Source: Linderina pennispora (Eukaryota; Kickxellomycota; Kickxellomycetes; Kickxellales; Kickxellaceae). From it: a DNA stretch of 36,026 nt. The position numbers and the translations under genes are program-made. The notes under the pieces are model-generated. The model was not told the DNA's origin, searched no databases, and worked only from the letters and a program-made list of their open reading frames with translations. Below are positions 1 through 11,662 of this stretch, in pieces. Positions within the stretch are counted from its first letter, which is position 1. Each line of letters opens with the position of its first letter. The DNA is taken from contig NW_024468343.1 of assembly GCF_002104995.1 (NCBI RefSeq), forward strand, positions 1 through 36,026. Reading direction: 5' to 3'.

Positions 1-573
1 TTGCCATGCGGGTGGACCAGCACTATACGCCCCTCAACGTCCCCAATTGTGCTGGCGTGCACCCGTCGTCAACCACCGCCACCTTTGCGTTCTTGATATC
101 GGCACCCTGCCCGCCATAGCGCATGACCTGGAAGTCCGTCTCGAAGATAAAGTCGACGTGACCGGGCCAGACGCCCGGAGCACCGGCGCCTTGTTGACCG
201 TCCACACCGGCGACATGAAGTGCTGGACGTGCACGTCGCAGCTGCCGTGCTGCTGCAGCTGGTCGATGACGTACTGGGCGCTGGCCGCGTGGCCGTTGGT
301 GACCGAGCGCGTTGTTGTGCGCCTCGGCGATCTCTAGGAACTTGCTGAGGTGGTTGCGGATGCGCGTGGTGCTCAGGGCGTACTCGTGCGGGTGCCCGTC
401 GGGGTCGGACGTGGGCAGGGTGCCGTACACCCAGATTCCCAGCCCGGTGCCCACCAGCAGCAGCAGCGTCAGAAGCGAGACCACGTCGCGGCTGCGCGAA
501 TGCCACCAGCTCCGGACAGTGCGCGGCCGGCCGCGCGGGACTGTGGAAGGAATGGCGAACTCTCGTGGGCCAT
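1..573 (-). CDS. M28-type aminopeptidase (aminopeptidase Y-like), N-terminal part, cut by window edge
   Basis: The ATG at 573 opens a short cytosolic stretch (MAHESSPF...), then a hydrophobic signal-anchor segment (VVSLLTLLLLVGTGLGIWVY). Next comes a region resembling the start of vacuolar or secreted M28 metallopeptidases: an RNHLSKFLEIA helix, a TNGHAASAQYVIDQL segment, and a protease-associated (PA)-like segment ending GRIVLVHPHG at the window edge. The zinc-binding catalytic part would lie beyond base 1, so activity cannot be judged. About four single-base indels are needed to read through: near the GG before SWWHSR, after HNN, at CCC before GHVDF, and at the G run before DVEGR. The family role is removal of N-terminal residues from peptides in the vacuole or outside the cell. 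It is divergent from MED9 with a 324-nt shared upstream region. The family call is moderate because only the N-terminus is present. Confidence 0.6.
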
Positions 574-897
574 GGTTGAGGATAGCTACAATAGTACTAG
601 ATGGTTGCTGTAGAAGGACTAGTGTGAGAAGCAAAAGATAGGAGATAAAATTAAAGCTGTTTGGAGCCAAGCTGGCAAGTGGTCGCAGCGGCGCTCTTAT
701 TTTTCGATCGCCAACTGCCACTTGACCGCGCAGTGTTTGTGCGGCACATCTATTTTCCACCCTCCTTGCCTGAACCCACAAGCTTATTTGGCTACACCAC
801 GCCAGCCCCTGTGCGCTGTGCAGCTGGGCTTGCCCGCATTCACCAGCCCCGGACCCTTCCTTTTTGCCCTTCGCACAGACACTGTTTTTAAGCACCG

Positions 898-1155
898 ATG
901 GACCAGCTCAAGCCCAGCGACTTCACGCTCCTGCCGCAATGCGCCGAACTGCTGGATATCTGCGTCGACACCAGCGAGCGCCGCGCCGAGCTGGCACGCA
1001 AGATGGAGGCCATCACTCTGCACATGAACCGTCTGCGTGAGACCGTTGCGTCACTGCCGGGAATCAGCATCTCACAGAGCGACCAGAAGAAGGTGGCCGA
1101 GTGCCAGGCTGAGCTGGAAGAGCAGGTCAACGAGCTGACAGAGTTTGGCAAGTAG
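898..1155 (+). CDS. MED9: Mediator complex subunit 9 (Med9/CSE2 family), probable
   Basis: An intact 85-residue protein. It has a short N-terminal helix (LLPQCAELLDIC) followed by a long, coiled-coil-like helical stretch. The family-like core is at about residues 45-75, where R.TVASLPGI..SQ.DQ resembles the Med9 signature in which an LPGI(D)-S-x-x-Q element separates two helices. Med9 belongs to the middle module of Mediator, which links transcription activators to RNA polymerase II in the nucleus. The length suits the short fungal forms. The ATG at 898 is the first in frame after a stop-rich leader and no frame correction is needed. It is followed 167 nt later by VPS18 on the same strand. 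A different small coiled-coil nuclear protein cannot be excluded, because the family is poorly conserved. Confidence 0.6.
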   Translation: MDQLKPSDFTLLPQCAELLDICVDTSERRAELARKMEAITLHMNRLRETVASLPGISISQSDQKKVAECQAELEEQVNELTEFGK

Positions 1156-1322
1156 GGCTGGCCGAGCCGGCTTTCCAGTAAACCCGGTCCAGCACTTTTC
1201 ACCACTTTTTTCTTCAAAGGCGCCGATTGCGTAGCTCATTTCGGTGTTGTAATTTTCTCTTTTTTCTTCGTTTCCCAGCCTTTTATTAATTTTGCTCACT
1301 CGCCCTGTCATAATCCCACACA

Positions 1323-4313
1323 ATGTCTTTGCTCGACGACTATGCCGAATACGAATCGGGCGCTAACCACCAGCAGCAGCAGCTGGCACATTCAGATTTC
1401 GACAGCGAGGACGTGGCTGCAGACCTTCTGGCGACTGACGGCTACGTAACAACGACGCTCGAGGATGCGCCGATTTTCTCGCTGGATAGAGTCCAGTTCC
1501 AGTTCCGAACCAGGTAATCGCCATGGCAGTTGCCAACGACATGCTTGTGCTGGTCATCGAAGGTGCCCGTATCATGCGTATCGACCTGCAGGAAGCACAC
1601 AACATCCGCGAGTTTGAGATCCCAGTGAAGCCAACCGACCTCAAGGCATGCAGCGCGTTCCTAGACCCCACTGGCCGCCATCTGCTGATATCGACGCCGC
1701 AGGGCGAGAACTTTTACCACTACGAGGACTGGGAGGCGGCCAAGCCGCTTAGCCGCTTCAAGAACATGGAGGTGACGGCAGTGGCATGGAACCACATGGC
1801 GACGACCAACGGAGACTCGACGAAGCGCATTCTGCTGGGGACCCACGACGGCCGGATATACGAGTCCGAACTGCGGCCTGGTAGTGACGCAAAGGCAAAG
1901 CGCAGCGAGATTCCGCTGAAGCTGGCCGGCAATGTACCTGTGCGCGAGCGCATTACAGGTATAGCCATGGTGTCGTTCCCAAAGCGCACAAAGCAGAATC
2001 TGGTCCTGGTATCGACTGGGACCCGCCTGTACCAGCTTGTTGGCGCTGCGGATACGCGGCCAGCAGCGACAAGCTGTGCGCGTTCGAGGGCTGTTTACAG
2101 AGGGCTTCGCTAACCCAAACTTCCAAGAGATCCCTGGAATGCCCGGCCCTGGTCCCTGGCTGTGTACCACAATGGAACCACAGCGACTGACTTCGCTTGG
2201 CTCACGTCTATGGCGTGTTCTTTGGCAAGCTGGTGTTTGGCAGCCAGGAATCGGGCGACAGCGTCATTGAGAATGCATCGCTGCTGCCGTACCCTGCTTC
2301 TGCCAGCAACGAACAGCCATTGTCGCTAGAACTGACAGAATTCCACATCCTGCTGCAGTACAGCAACCAGATCCGCGCTCTCAACATGCTCAACTGCAAG
2401 CCCGCCTATGACCAGCCGGTGAACGACAACCTGCAGGGTATGGTGGTTGATTCCGCCAACAAGACATACTGGCTGTTCTCTCCCAACGACATCTACGAGA
2501 TTGTGATTACTGACGAGGACCGGGATGTGTGGGAGATCTTTCTGGCGCGCGGCGGCAGTTTGACAGCGCCCTGAAGCGCTGTCACAACGACGCCCAGCGG
2601 GATCAGGTTTGGCGCGCACAGGCCGAGCACCTGTTCAAAAAGAATGAGTACGTCGCTGCTGCCGAGTGCTATGCCAAGTCATCGATCGGCTTTGAGGAAG
2701 CCGTTCTCAAGTTCATCGACAAGAAGCAGAATGCTGCTCAAAGCTACTTGCTGTCCAAGCTCGACACCTTGCGTCGCCAGGACCAGACCCAGACCACACT
2801 CTTGGTGATGTGGCTGATCGACATATATCTGGGAATGCTCAGCGCTATCGACGCCAAGCTGAACGCGGCCAGGGCCAATACTGGTGCCAGTGGTGCGTCG
2901 CAGGAGCAGCATATGGTGGTAGATGAGTTTGAGGGCGAGCATGCCACGACGCAGGAGGAGCTGTACTCGCTTGTCGAGCGCTACAAGAAGCCGTTGACCC
3001 CACACCACATATCAGCTAGCCGAAAGCCACGGGCAACGCGAATTCTGGCTACACTATGCCTCCCTGCGTGGCGATTACGAGCGGGTGGTTGAATACTGGA
3101 TGGAGAAGGAGGAGTTCATACGTGCGCTGCAGGTGCTTGGCCACTACGGCACCCTGAGATGCTGTACCACTATGCGCCGGTGCTGATGAGCACCCAGCCG
3201 AGGCCCTGGTTGATATCCTGATGCGCCAGCCGAACCTGACCCGAGCAAGCTGATTCCGGCACTGATGAAGTACCAGCCTGGCCGCAGCGGCCCTACCAAC
3301 CAGGCATTGCGCTACCTGCATTTCTGCACACAGCGGCAAATGTGCCGTGACCCCACAGTATACAACTACTACCTGACACTGCTGGTACACGAGTCGACGT
3401 CAAGCGACGAGTCCGAACTGATGGCATTCTTGACCACATACGGCAAGGAAATGCTGTATGATCCCGACTATGCTCTACGCATGTGCAAGCGATTCGGACG
3501 GATTCAAGAGCTGCGTCCACCTTTACAGTCTTTTTAAAGCTGCCATGAAGACGCCGTCGATCTGGCACTGGAGCATGGGGACATTGGAACTGGCGCAAAT
3601 ACACGCCGAGCGACCCGAGGGCGACGACAAACTATGCAAGCGTCTATGGCTCAAGATCGCCCAGCACGTCATTAAGGCCAACACCTCCCGCTGCCGATGT
3701 CATGGAGCTTGTGCACCGGTCGAACCGTCTGGGCGTCGAGGACATTCTGCCGTTCTTCCCCGATTTCACCCGCGTCGATGATTTCAAAGAGGACATCTGC
3801 ACAGCACTCGAGGACTACGAGACACAGATCCAGGACCTGCGGAGCGAGATGGATGAATCCACCCGTACGGCCGAAAACATGCAGCGCAATATGCAAGGAC
3901 TGAAGCACAGGTTCGCGATCCTGAACGCCGAAGAAGCTTGCCAGCTCTGCGACCAGCCGCTGTGGCTGCGCCAGTTCTACGCGTTCCCATGCCAGCATGC
4001 CTGCCACGCCGACTGCTTGACGCGCAAGATTGTCAGCACCTGCAACCGGGTTCAGCGGCGCCGAATCCACGAGCTGCAAAGCCAGAGCGTCGAGATCATG
4101 AAGCAACGGCGGCAGCTGCGGTTGGCGCCATTGACAGGCAAGCAGACGGGCGAGTCTGATGAGGCGCTGGAGGCGCAGGGCAGGAGGGTGCGCAAGCAGC
4201 TGGATACGCTGGTAGCTGGGGAGTGTGTGCTATGCGGAGAGGTCATGATCAAGTCAGTTGCCGAGCCGTTTGTCACAAGCGATCTTGCTGCGGATGAGTC
4301 GTGGACTATATGA
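1323..4313 (+). CDS. VPS18: Vacuolar protein sorting protein 18 (HOPS/CORVET core), read through about 15 single-base shifts
   Basis: The fragments in three frames assemble collinearly into one Vps18/Pep3 protein of about 997 residues, close to the family length. Order: acidic N-terminus (MSLLDDYAEYE), a beta-propeller-like half (PNQVIAMAVAND, RLYQLVG, WLTVYGVFFGKL), an alpha-solenoid region (CYAKSSIGFEEAVLKF, LRGDYERVVEYW, LIPALMKYQPG, DAVDLALEHGDIELAQ), a coiled coil, and a C-terminal RING-H2-like domain. The RING residues visible are CQLC, C-x-HACHADC and CVLCGEVMI. Vps18 is a core subunit of the HOPS and CORVET tethers, which drive endosome and vacuole fusion. Shifts occur near 1505, 2062, 2089, 2158, 2207, 2554, 3000, 3153, 3198, 3240, 3504, 3537, 3543, 3593 and 3690, almost all in short homopolymers and in both directions. 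This indicates sequence error more than a pseudogene; no domain is lost. Confidence 0.9.
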
Positions 4314-4350
4314 TATGGCTGCTATGCTGCAATATGGTGTCTTTCGAGTA

Positions 4351-4480
4351 TCTTGTGGCTTCAGTATGGACAGCGCATTTTTTATTCACGCTTGCTGCAA
4401 GTGAAGGATTTCTTTTAATGTCAACTTTTGTCATTAAGCATGTTGAGCCTGGCATACTCCACCAGAAAACTATTGAATAA
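4351..4480 (+). pseudogene. Relic of the 3' end of a duplicated MFS transporter
   Basis: Bases 4397-4480 align without gaps over 84 nt to 6626-6709, the last 28 codons of the intact MFS gene downstream. I counted 54 of 84 identical bases. The translation ends HVEPGILHQKTIE-stop, against HVELGKERKKTIE-stop in the intact gene; 13 of 27 residues are identical overall. The similarity continues upstream at DNA level (a shared CAGCGCATTTT block at about 4370-4383 versus 6604-6614) but the frame is broken there. No earlier part of the transporter is visible, because VPS18 ends at 4313. This is best explained as the decayed end of a tandem copy in the same orientation. Confidence 0.75.
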
Positions 4481-4965
4481 ACCAATGTCGTTTTTTAATC
4501 ACGACAAGCTTATATTTGGTACATCATTTTGACGTACACGTTGGCTAAGGATCAGGGGTTAAACCCAACCTCTAGCACTTGTGCAGTGCACCCTCGATAC
4601 TTAGGACAAGTATTGTTTGAAGATCAACCAGCGCCACACAACGCCATACATGCTGGTTGTGTGAAAATGTTTTTTTCGCTTGCCCAGCCAACACACTTTG
4701 TAGCCGGATCCTGTGTAAGAATGGTGCTCGTTATTCGAAGACACTTTATATGAATAGGTAGAGTGTGTGCTTGTACATATTACCTGTTCGGCGGAAATTG
4801 CTCGGCCTCAAAAAATGCATTGAAGGTGTGAGTGAGGCGTGGGATATGGCTGCCCATGATATAGTACCTAAACATACCGTGTACATGTGTATTAAAACAG
4901 GAGGCAATATGGCACTTAGCCCTACTCCTCACCTTCACTTTACAAGTTTATTTCTAGAAGCTATA
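4481..4965. other. Intergenic region before the MFS transporter
   Basis: AT-rich, with no convincing coding sequence. The open frame at 4529-4753 has no recognisable domain. It presumably holds the MFS promoter. The reading frame entering the transporter from 4765 has no preferred start before 4966. Confidence 0.4.
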
Positions 4966-6709
4966 ATGTCTATAATCAAGACCGAGACCGGCACTGCTCT
5001 CGACGAGACCCTCACTGTGCAGAATTCGGGTGCCATGACAGCCGTACCAGATATCAATGAGCAGCCTATTTCCGAGAAAGCGCTTGAGGCTGGCGCAGGG
5101 GCAGAAGCACCTTCCAATGGAGTAACTAGCAACGACTCTGGAGCTGGTGATGAGGCGGCAAATGCCGATTTGGCGTCGTATACGCTTTCCAAGAGACAAC
5201 AAATTGGCTCTCTTGTTAGCATGTGTATGCTTACATTCATTGCTTCATTGGATGCAACTATCATGGCCAGCATTTACGTGCCGATTGCCAGTGATTTCGA
5301 TGCGCTGGGCCAGGCTGTCTGGATTCTCACCACGTACATGCTATCGTCGACGATTGTACAGGCGATTATCGGCAAAATCAGCGACATTCTTGGCCGCGTC
5401 GAGACCACTCAAGCTAGCATCGTCATGTTTATACTTGGCTCCATTCTCTGCGGGGCATCGCAGTCGATGAACATGCTCATCGCCAGCCGCACAATCCAAG
5501 GAGTCGGTGGCGGGGGGATACTGGGACTGACAGTGGTTCTGTTGGGAGATATTTTCAGCGAGCGCGAACGTGGAAAATACATGGGTGCGCTTTTCATCAG
5601 TGTTTGGGCTTGCCGTCGTAATCGGACCGGTGATAGGTGGCGGCATCGTCGAGCACGCTTCATGGCGAATCGTGTTCTGGATCAATATTCCGATATGCGT
5701 CATTGCAATGGCCCTGATCTTCTTCACGCTCAAGCTGCCAAAGGCCAAGGGAACGCTCAAGGAGAAGGTCCAGCGTGTTGACTTTATCGGCTGCGCACTA
5801 TTTACCATTGGAATGGTTCCTATTTTGCTCGGGCTGTCCTGGGGTGGCCAACAATACGAGTGGACATCGGCGCAGGTCCTGGCATGTCTCATTTGCGGAT
5901 TTGTCGTACTGCTTGTGTTTGGATACGTCGAGTACCATTATGCTGTCGAGCCGATTGTCCCTGTCCGTCTCTTCCGAAGCCTCAATGTCCTTGCGGCACT
6001 AGTAGCAGCCCTTACCTTGGGTGCAAACTTATTTGGAACGTCGAATATCATTCCTATCTGGGAACTCGCGATCAAGCACGCGTCAACTATGTCGGGCGGA
6101 TTGCATCTCCTCCCTATTGCACTAGGGATTGTATTTGCTTCGCCTCTGTGCGGCATCTATATGGCCAGGTCAGGTCGATTCCTCCTACCGATCCGTTTTG
6201 GAGCAATCCTTACTGTGACTGGCCTGTCTTTGCTTCTGCGGTACAAAGTGAGCACTGGCTTTGGGGAAAGGATTGGATATCTGTTTTTATCTGGTCTTGG
6301 CTTTGGTTTCATATCTCAGCCAGCCATGGTTGTCTGTCAAGCTAGCGTTGCTGGCAAGCATATGGCTTCAGTGACAACATCATTTTCCTTTATGCGGACT
6401 CTGGGTGGGATCCTCGCTACCAGCATTATGAATTCGATTCTGAACAGCCGCATCAAGACAGGTATCACCGGCTTGGTGAACGAGTTCCCTACGCATGCGT
6501 CAGATATAGCCTCTACTCTCGCCAACCAGCGCAACATATACAGCGATATTATTCCTCAAGACATCCAGTCAAGAATCATCCAGCTTTGGGCTGACAGCAT
6601 GCACAGCGCATTTTACGTATTTGTTGCTATCGGCGGGATTGCCTTCGTATCCTGCTTTGCGATTAGGCATGTTGAGCTTGGCAAGGAGCGCAAGAAAACA
6701 ATTGAGTAA
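4966..6709 (+). CDS. MFS multidrug-type transporter (DHA2-like, 14 spans), one frameshift
   Basis: The chosen start at 4966 gives MSIIKTETG and a soluble, acidic N-terminal tail of about 80 residues before the first membrane span. An earlier in-frame ATG at 4765 would add an implausible leader. Hallmarks are a motif-A-like GKISDILGRV between early spans, a motif-C-like IQGVGGGGILGLTVVLLGD, and ERERGKYMG followed by FGLAVVIGPVIGG, as in 14-span drug:H+ antiporters. After removing one T from the TTTT run at 5591-5594, the protein is 580 residues, normal for the family. It would act at the plasma or vacuolar membrane, exporting toxic compounds, basic amino acids or siderophores in exchange for protons; the substrate cannot be read from sequence. 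A relic of a second copy lies just upstream, and a receptor-like gene is convergent downstream. Confidence 0.88.
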
Positions 6710-7184
6710 CCAGTCAAATAGTAACAATCGCTTTTTGCGCAGTAAACCGATTTCTTACAAAAGGCAACTACTATATCGCTGACCACATAGTGATTAGGGC
6801 TGCCATCCGAACTCAATGTGCAGCTAGGGAAGAGCCTATTCTTGTTGCGGCAGCATTACGTAACTGCGAGATGGATTCCTGAAGAAATAGCATTACCAAC
6901 GTATTTTCCATCCTTGGTGTTGTGTCTGCTGCTGCTACACATCCCAGTTTGGCAACCGTAGTCCAGGATTGCATGCCGGATCATCTCATTAAGGAAACAA
7001 CGGTTGCTATCTATAGATACAGTGCACCGGAGTAGTTATATACTGTTTTACCAGTGTAAACTCAAATGACACAAGCAAAATCTATCCATGGGGTATACAT
7101 GCCATTATGTCTAGCTTGGCCTAGCCGTAGCATGTGATTGACATCATCAGTGGAAAACTAAAAAGATGGATAATACCTCGACCT
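6710..7184. other. Gene-free gap between convergent genes
   Basis: 475 nt between the stop of the MFS gene and the stop of the convergent membrane protein. I see no gene; it would hold two 3' ends. Confidence 0.4.
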
Positions 7185-8179
7185 TCACGGGATATATTGG
7201 GTTGATTCTCCGACTGGGTCATACCGCATTGCGCCTGGGTCGTTCAAATAAGACTGAGGGAATGGTTTGGGGGCTGTGAGTCTGTCACTGATATCTGACG
7301 CCATGATCGAAACCTCTTCTTGCGAATTACACGTCTTGTCGCTTTCATTTCTGGTATTTTTGCCTTGTGTTGTTGGCGAGTATCCCTGCTGTGCAATCTC
7401 CATCTCACTTTCCATCATGGAGTACTGCCGTTCTCCTTGCCCTGAGTGGCGCTGGATATGGTTGTAAACGTTTTTCAACCCTTCATCAGCTAACATATTG
7501 AGCCGCTCCTCCAGATATATATCGTGGTTGAAAAATGCGTTGTAGATAGTTACAGCAAGGGTAACCCAAATAACTGTAAAAGCCACCACAGAGTTGTATG
7601 CAGTGCTCATAATACGGAATCTGGCACTGGAGATGTACAGATTATCACTCAAGTTCAAAATTGTAGCCTGGATGACGTCCGTTACTCCAATGAATATGAC
7701 GATGAGCGTCTCCCGACCTTCTGCGAACCCGCTGTATATCGCTCGCATGCGCCACATAATGCATATTATCACAAAAAAATAGCTCACAATGCACAGCTGG
7801 ATCTGGGGTACAAAACGCTCGCTGCTCACATCTGGTAGGAAATGCCCAATGAGCAAACAGGTCAATCCACAGAGGGACCATCCGGCAATTGGGGCATAGA
7901 ATGGCCAGCCGCGAACCGGCTTCTTCTGAATGAGGATGAGATCCAGCGTGTATATACGCACAAACATCGTAATTGGGAACCCAAATACCCACGCTACACG
8001 AAAGTACAGACAACAAGAGCGTCTGTAAAGGCAAGTATAAGACTGCCAATAATTACAAGCGCGGTGTCGCCCTTTCCAACCGGTTCAAGCGTACTATTGA
8101 ATAGCCCCTTGGCCGCTGCAATCCTTTCAGCGTCCGGTATTGGGGGGCAGAGCTCGCCCTTCCGAATGGAATGAGACAT
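7185..8179 (-). CDS. Multi-span membrane protein, GPCR-like, one frameshift
   Basis: Two frames join when one T is restored to the minus-strand TTT run at 8001-8003, giving 331 residues from the ATG at 8179. The order is an extracellular-type N-terminus with an N-glycosylation site (NST), then about six to seven hydrophobic spans: ALVIIGSLILAFTDALVVC; RVAWVFGFPITMFVRIYTL; FYAPIAGWSLCGLTCLLIG; CIVSYFFVIICIMW; TLIVIFIGVTDVIQATI; SVVAFTVIWVTLAVTIY. A hydrophilic C-terminal tail of about 110 residues follows, rich in Ser, Gln and Glu. This topology resembles fungal seven-span receptors but I cannot match a named class. An in-frame upstream ATG at 8275 would add a hydrophobic leader and is less likely. 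It is convergent with the MFS gene. Confidence 0.6.
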
Positions 8180-9876
8180 GGTAATAAGCAATGAAGTGAA
8201 ATTAGGAAAAAACACGGATGGGATGAAGGGAATGTATATTGTGGTCATGGACACTTGTACCGAGGCTGTAATCATTTATTCACGAATGGAACTTGGCTCT
8301 GGCGTATTGTAAAATTTGGCAGTTGGTTCGATCCGAGGCTGCATCCACAAGTGAGGTTCTCCAGATTGTCACGGTCACTGATCACTGCTCTCTGAAGTAT
8401 GCCTTTGTGTTGTCTATCCAAGGGCAAATCCTTAGCCTAAAATCATCGTCTGGGAAAACTATCCTTTAAATAGAAAGCTGTAACGATGTGTCTTCCACTT
8501 GGTGGCTGCAGCATAGTAGACGATATCTCTGAATGGTATGGCTATGAGGATTGGAATATTTACTACCAATAATAATCCAAAGAATCGGCAGTCATTTCAA
8601 ATGTTATTTGTGTCAAATGCGAACCCATGAAGATACAAAATGGTACTTTTGTCATATATGCAGTGAACCTAAGGATATGTATAAAATAAATGGGGCGCTA
8701 TTAGTGGCAAAATACACTGTCATGCTATGAATGCTGTTGTATCAATCTTTTACCTATATATAAGATTTTATAGTCGAAAAAGTATCCGACCGTCCGGTAG
8801 AGCATTTTTGATTGAGGGGATTCATACTCTTTTGAGCCTCATAGCGAGCATGCGTGGCTCGCTCTGTAAACTCTTAACAAACAGTACTCTCTTTTGGCCG
8901 ATGGATTCAGATCCTAAGGTGACAAATATGTCTTGAAAGCACTCGAAAAACCGAACCCAGAACTTTCGTTCTATCAAAGCACCATCCATCTCAGTTCGCA
9001 TTTCGTTGATGCAGTAATGTACTAAACAAACCGCCCAACTTCCACATCCTCAGCACCCAAACTTGGAACCATGGGCTTAAGCCGGTGGGGGCGATAGCAG
9101 GTTGTCTGCACGGCCCGCAATCGGTCTCATTTATTTTTGAGTGCTCAAAAAAGGCACCATTGGCTTACTGGCCAACATATATCCTACATTTAGAAGTGGC
9201 CCTTCCTGCGTCATCTGGCTTTTTCAAATACCTCACCCCTTTCCACACATTCCGACTTCCCTATAAACTCCTCCTTTACATTCCGTTATTTGATCTTTGT
9301 AGTTGCCAGCCGTGGCATACCTCGGTGCGGGGCTCGACTTGGTGATGTGCATTTGCAACCACTCGATGGATACGTCTGACTATGCAAGAACTATCTATCC
9401 TGGATAGTGGGATGAAATACTGCTTTTGCTTTGCAAACCTTCCGTGATAAATATCGGTATACAATTCCTACAGGCTGGTTGCGTTGGGCTCTCTTTGTGG
9501 GCACATACTGACTAGCCGAGATCGCATCGTGAGCGCCATAAGTCTGGTATTAAATGACAAGGACAGCGTCCACTTTGCTATTTTCCCACCTGCCATCATT
9601 GTTGGGAGAATTCACCTCCGAACTAGTGGAAAATAAAATGATGTTTCAACAACCATAGCGTTTGGCAAGATTCCTTGGATATTATGATAGACGTTAGATT
9701 TGCAGACCTTGGCCTAGAATGCATAGGGTCCATCTGCAGCGATAAAGAACATCCTGATGGTATGCACAGCACAGATCCATAACATGCGTTAATATGGCTT
9801 GTGATCGGTGAGCCACAAGCAAATTTTGGACTTCTAGTAGTAACATCAATTTTCAATTTCTATCTCAGCCACCCCC
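8180..9876. other. Long gene-poor intergenic region
   Basis: About 1.7 kb, AT-rich, between two divergent genes. The open frames at 8727-8936, 9085-9345 and 9623-9856 show no domain, signal or coding character that I recognise. A sequence near 8319-8329 resembles a tRNA B box but has no matching T-stem or A box. The final part must contain the SMU1 promoter. Confidence 0.4.
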
Positions 9877-11419
9877 ATGGAAATCGAATCGGCCGACGTG
9901 ATTAGGCTTATTGAGCAATTCCTCAAGGAGCACAACTTGAAGCGCACGCTTGACGTCCTGCAAAGCGAATCGTCAATCCGGCTGAACACTATTGACAATA
10001 TCGATGCCTTCAAGAGCAATATTTTAAAGGGTCGGTGGGACATTGTGTTAGGCAGCGTTGAACAGGCTAATCTCGAGCCCAGCAGGCTTATCGATTTGTA
10101 TGAGCAAGTAATCTTTGAGCTTGCCGAGTTGCTTGACCTGGCTCCTGCCCGCGTCCTGCTTCGACAGACGGAGCCAATGCAGACCATGCGGACAGAACAG
10201 CCTGAGCGCTATCTCAGGCTGGAGCAGCTGCTGTCGCGGACCACATTCGATGCGCAATTTGTGTACAAGGGAGAGGGCACCAAGGAATCAAGGGCGCGCA
10301 GCGATTGCAGAGAGTCTGACGGCGGAGGTCACGTCGGCCCAGCCATCCCGTCTTTTGACTCTTTTGGGACAGGCACTGAAATGGCAACAGGAGCAGGGGA
10401 GCATCACGCTTGGTGACAGGTACGATCTGTTCTACGGGAAGAAGCATGCTGTCCAGCAGGGGGAAGATAAAGTACCGTCGAAGATTCATGCCACGATAAA
10501 GTTCCCAAAGAAGCAGCACCCAGAGAGTTTAGCGTTTTCGCCAAGCGGCAACTATGTGGCCACAGGGAGTGCCGATGGGTTCATTGAGATTTGGAACCCC
10601 ATGACTGGCAAGCTGCGTACCGATCTGAAGTACCAGGCTGACAGCGCGCTGATGATGATGGACCAGTCGGTGACATGCTTGTCGATCAGCTGCAGTGGTG
10701 AGGCTATTTGCTCGGGCTCAAGCGATGGAAAGATAAAGGTGTGGAATGTAAAAACTGGGGCTTGCACGAGGCGGATTCCTGCAGCACACAGCCAGGGTGT
10801 CACCTGTATTGCGTTTTCCAAAGACAGCACGCAGGTTATCAGCGGCGGGTTCGATAACACTGTTCGAATTCATGGGCTCAAGTCTGGAAAATGCATCCGT
10901 GAGTTTATTGGCCACACCGCGTACATCACCAGCGTTCTGTTCAGCGACGATATGTCCCGCGTCGTCAGCACATCTGGGGATGGCTCAGTCCGTATTTGGG
11001 ATGCCAAATCGGCCAGTTGCATGCACACCATCGTACCAAATGAGAGGAATGCTGGTTTGGCTCTGCCTGAGACGCATAGCGCAGCGCGTGTCCCTGGATC
11101 GTCGACCGATATTTTTGTATGCACCAAGTCACCTACCATGTATATTGTCACCCTTGACGGCGATGTCAAAAAGACATTTAGCCCAAAAGAAGGTACTTGC
11201 AAGGAATTCCTTTGTGCGAGCATCACACCTCAAGGCAAGTACATCCTCGCTGTCTCTGACAAGTCGGAACTATTCAGCTTCAGCATCGAGTCCGGAATAT
11301 GCCAGGGACAGACAAAGATTTCGGAGCATGGTATCCTTGGGATGGCGAATCACCCGACATTAAACATGACCGCATTTTTCTTCAATGACAGGAAGGTGCC
11401 GATATGGACGTCTGAATAG
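9877..11419 (+). CDS. SMU1: SMU1-like WD40 splicing factor, one frameshift
   Basis: The N-terminus carries a LisH motif (IEQFLKEHNLKRTLDVLQ, residues about 10-27) and a CTLH-type region (FKSNILKGRWDIVL, LIDLYEQVIFELAEL). The conserved LLGQALKWQQ.QG linker follows, then a WD40 propeller (GSADGFIEIWNP, GSSDGKIKVWNV, GGFDNTVRIHGLKSGKCI, TSGDGSVRIWDA). Removing one G from the GGG at 10292-10294 gives SRRAAIAESL, the expected family sequence, and a total of 513 residues, the same length as human SMU1. SMU1 works with RED/IK in activating the spliceosomal B complex and affects splice-site choice, in the nucleus. The start at 9877 gives MEIESADVIRLI, matching the family N-terminus. Identification is secure. 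Confidence 0.95.
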
Positions 11420-11662
11420 ATGTATTTGCTTTAACAAAACACAAGATGCAGCGTGCAGCCATGCTACACAGTTTGCCACCCCTTGATAGCAATGGCTTCA
11501 GTATTGAAAGACATGTACTTTGCGGCAGAGCACGGAAAAATATTGCTCAGATTTGACCATGTATGCCTGCGGCACCGTTGCTGATTCGTACATCAACGTG
11601 ATCTACAGTGCCGAATGTTAGTGGATGAATGTGACCCAGTGGGGTCGGACTGTCTCTGATAG

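Noticed and set aside
1323-4313. VPS18 breaks read as short introns
   Set aside because: At nearly every break the two frames meet within a few bases, leaving no room for an intron, and no GT-AG pairs fit; single homopolymer changes restore the expected protein.
1323-4313. VPS18 as a decayed pseudogene
   Set aside because: Apart from the indels, all domains, the RING cysteines and the family length are kept. RRP36 and PEX7, also usually single-copy, show the same error type.
4529-4753. 74-residue open frame upstream of the MFS gene
   Set aside because: No domain, composition like intergenic DNA, and it lies between a relic and a promoter.
8313-8345. tRNA B-box-like GGTTCGATCCG
   Set aside because: The flanking bases cannot form a T-stem and no A box or acceptor stem is found at the right distance.
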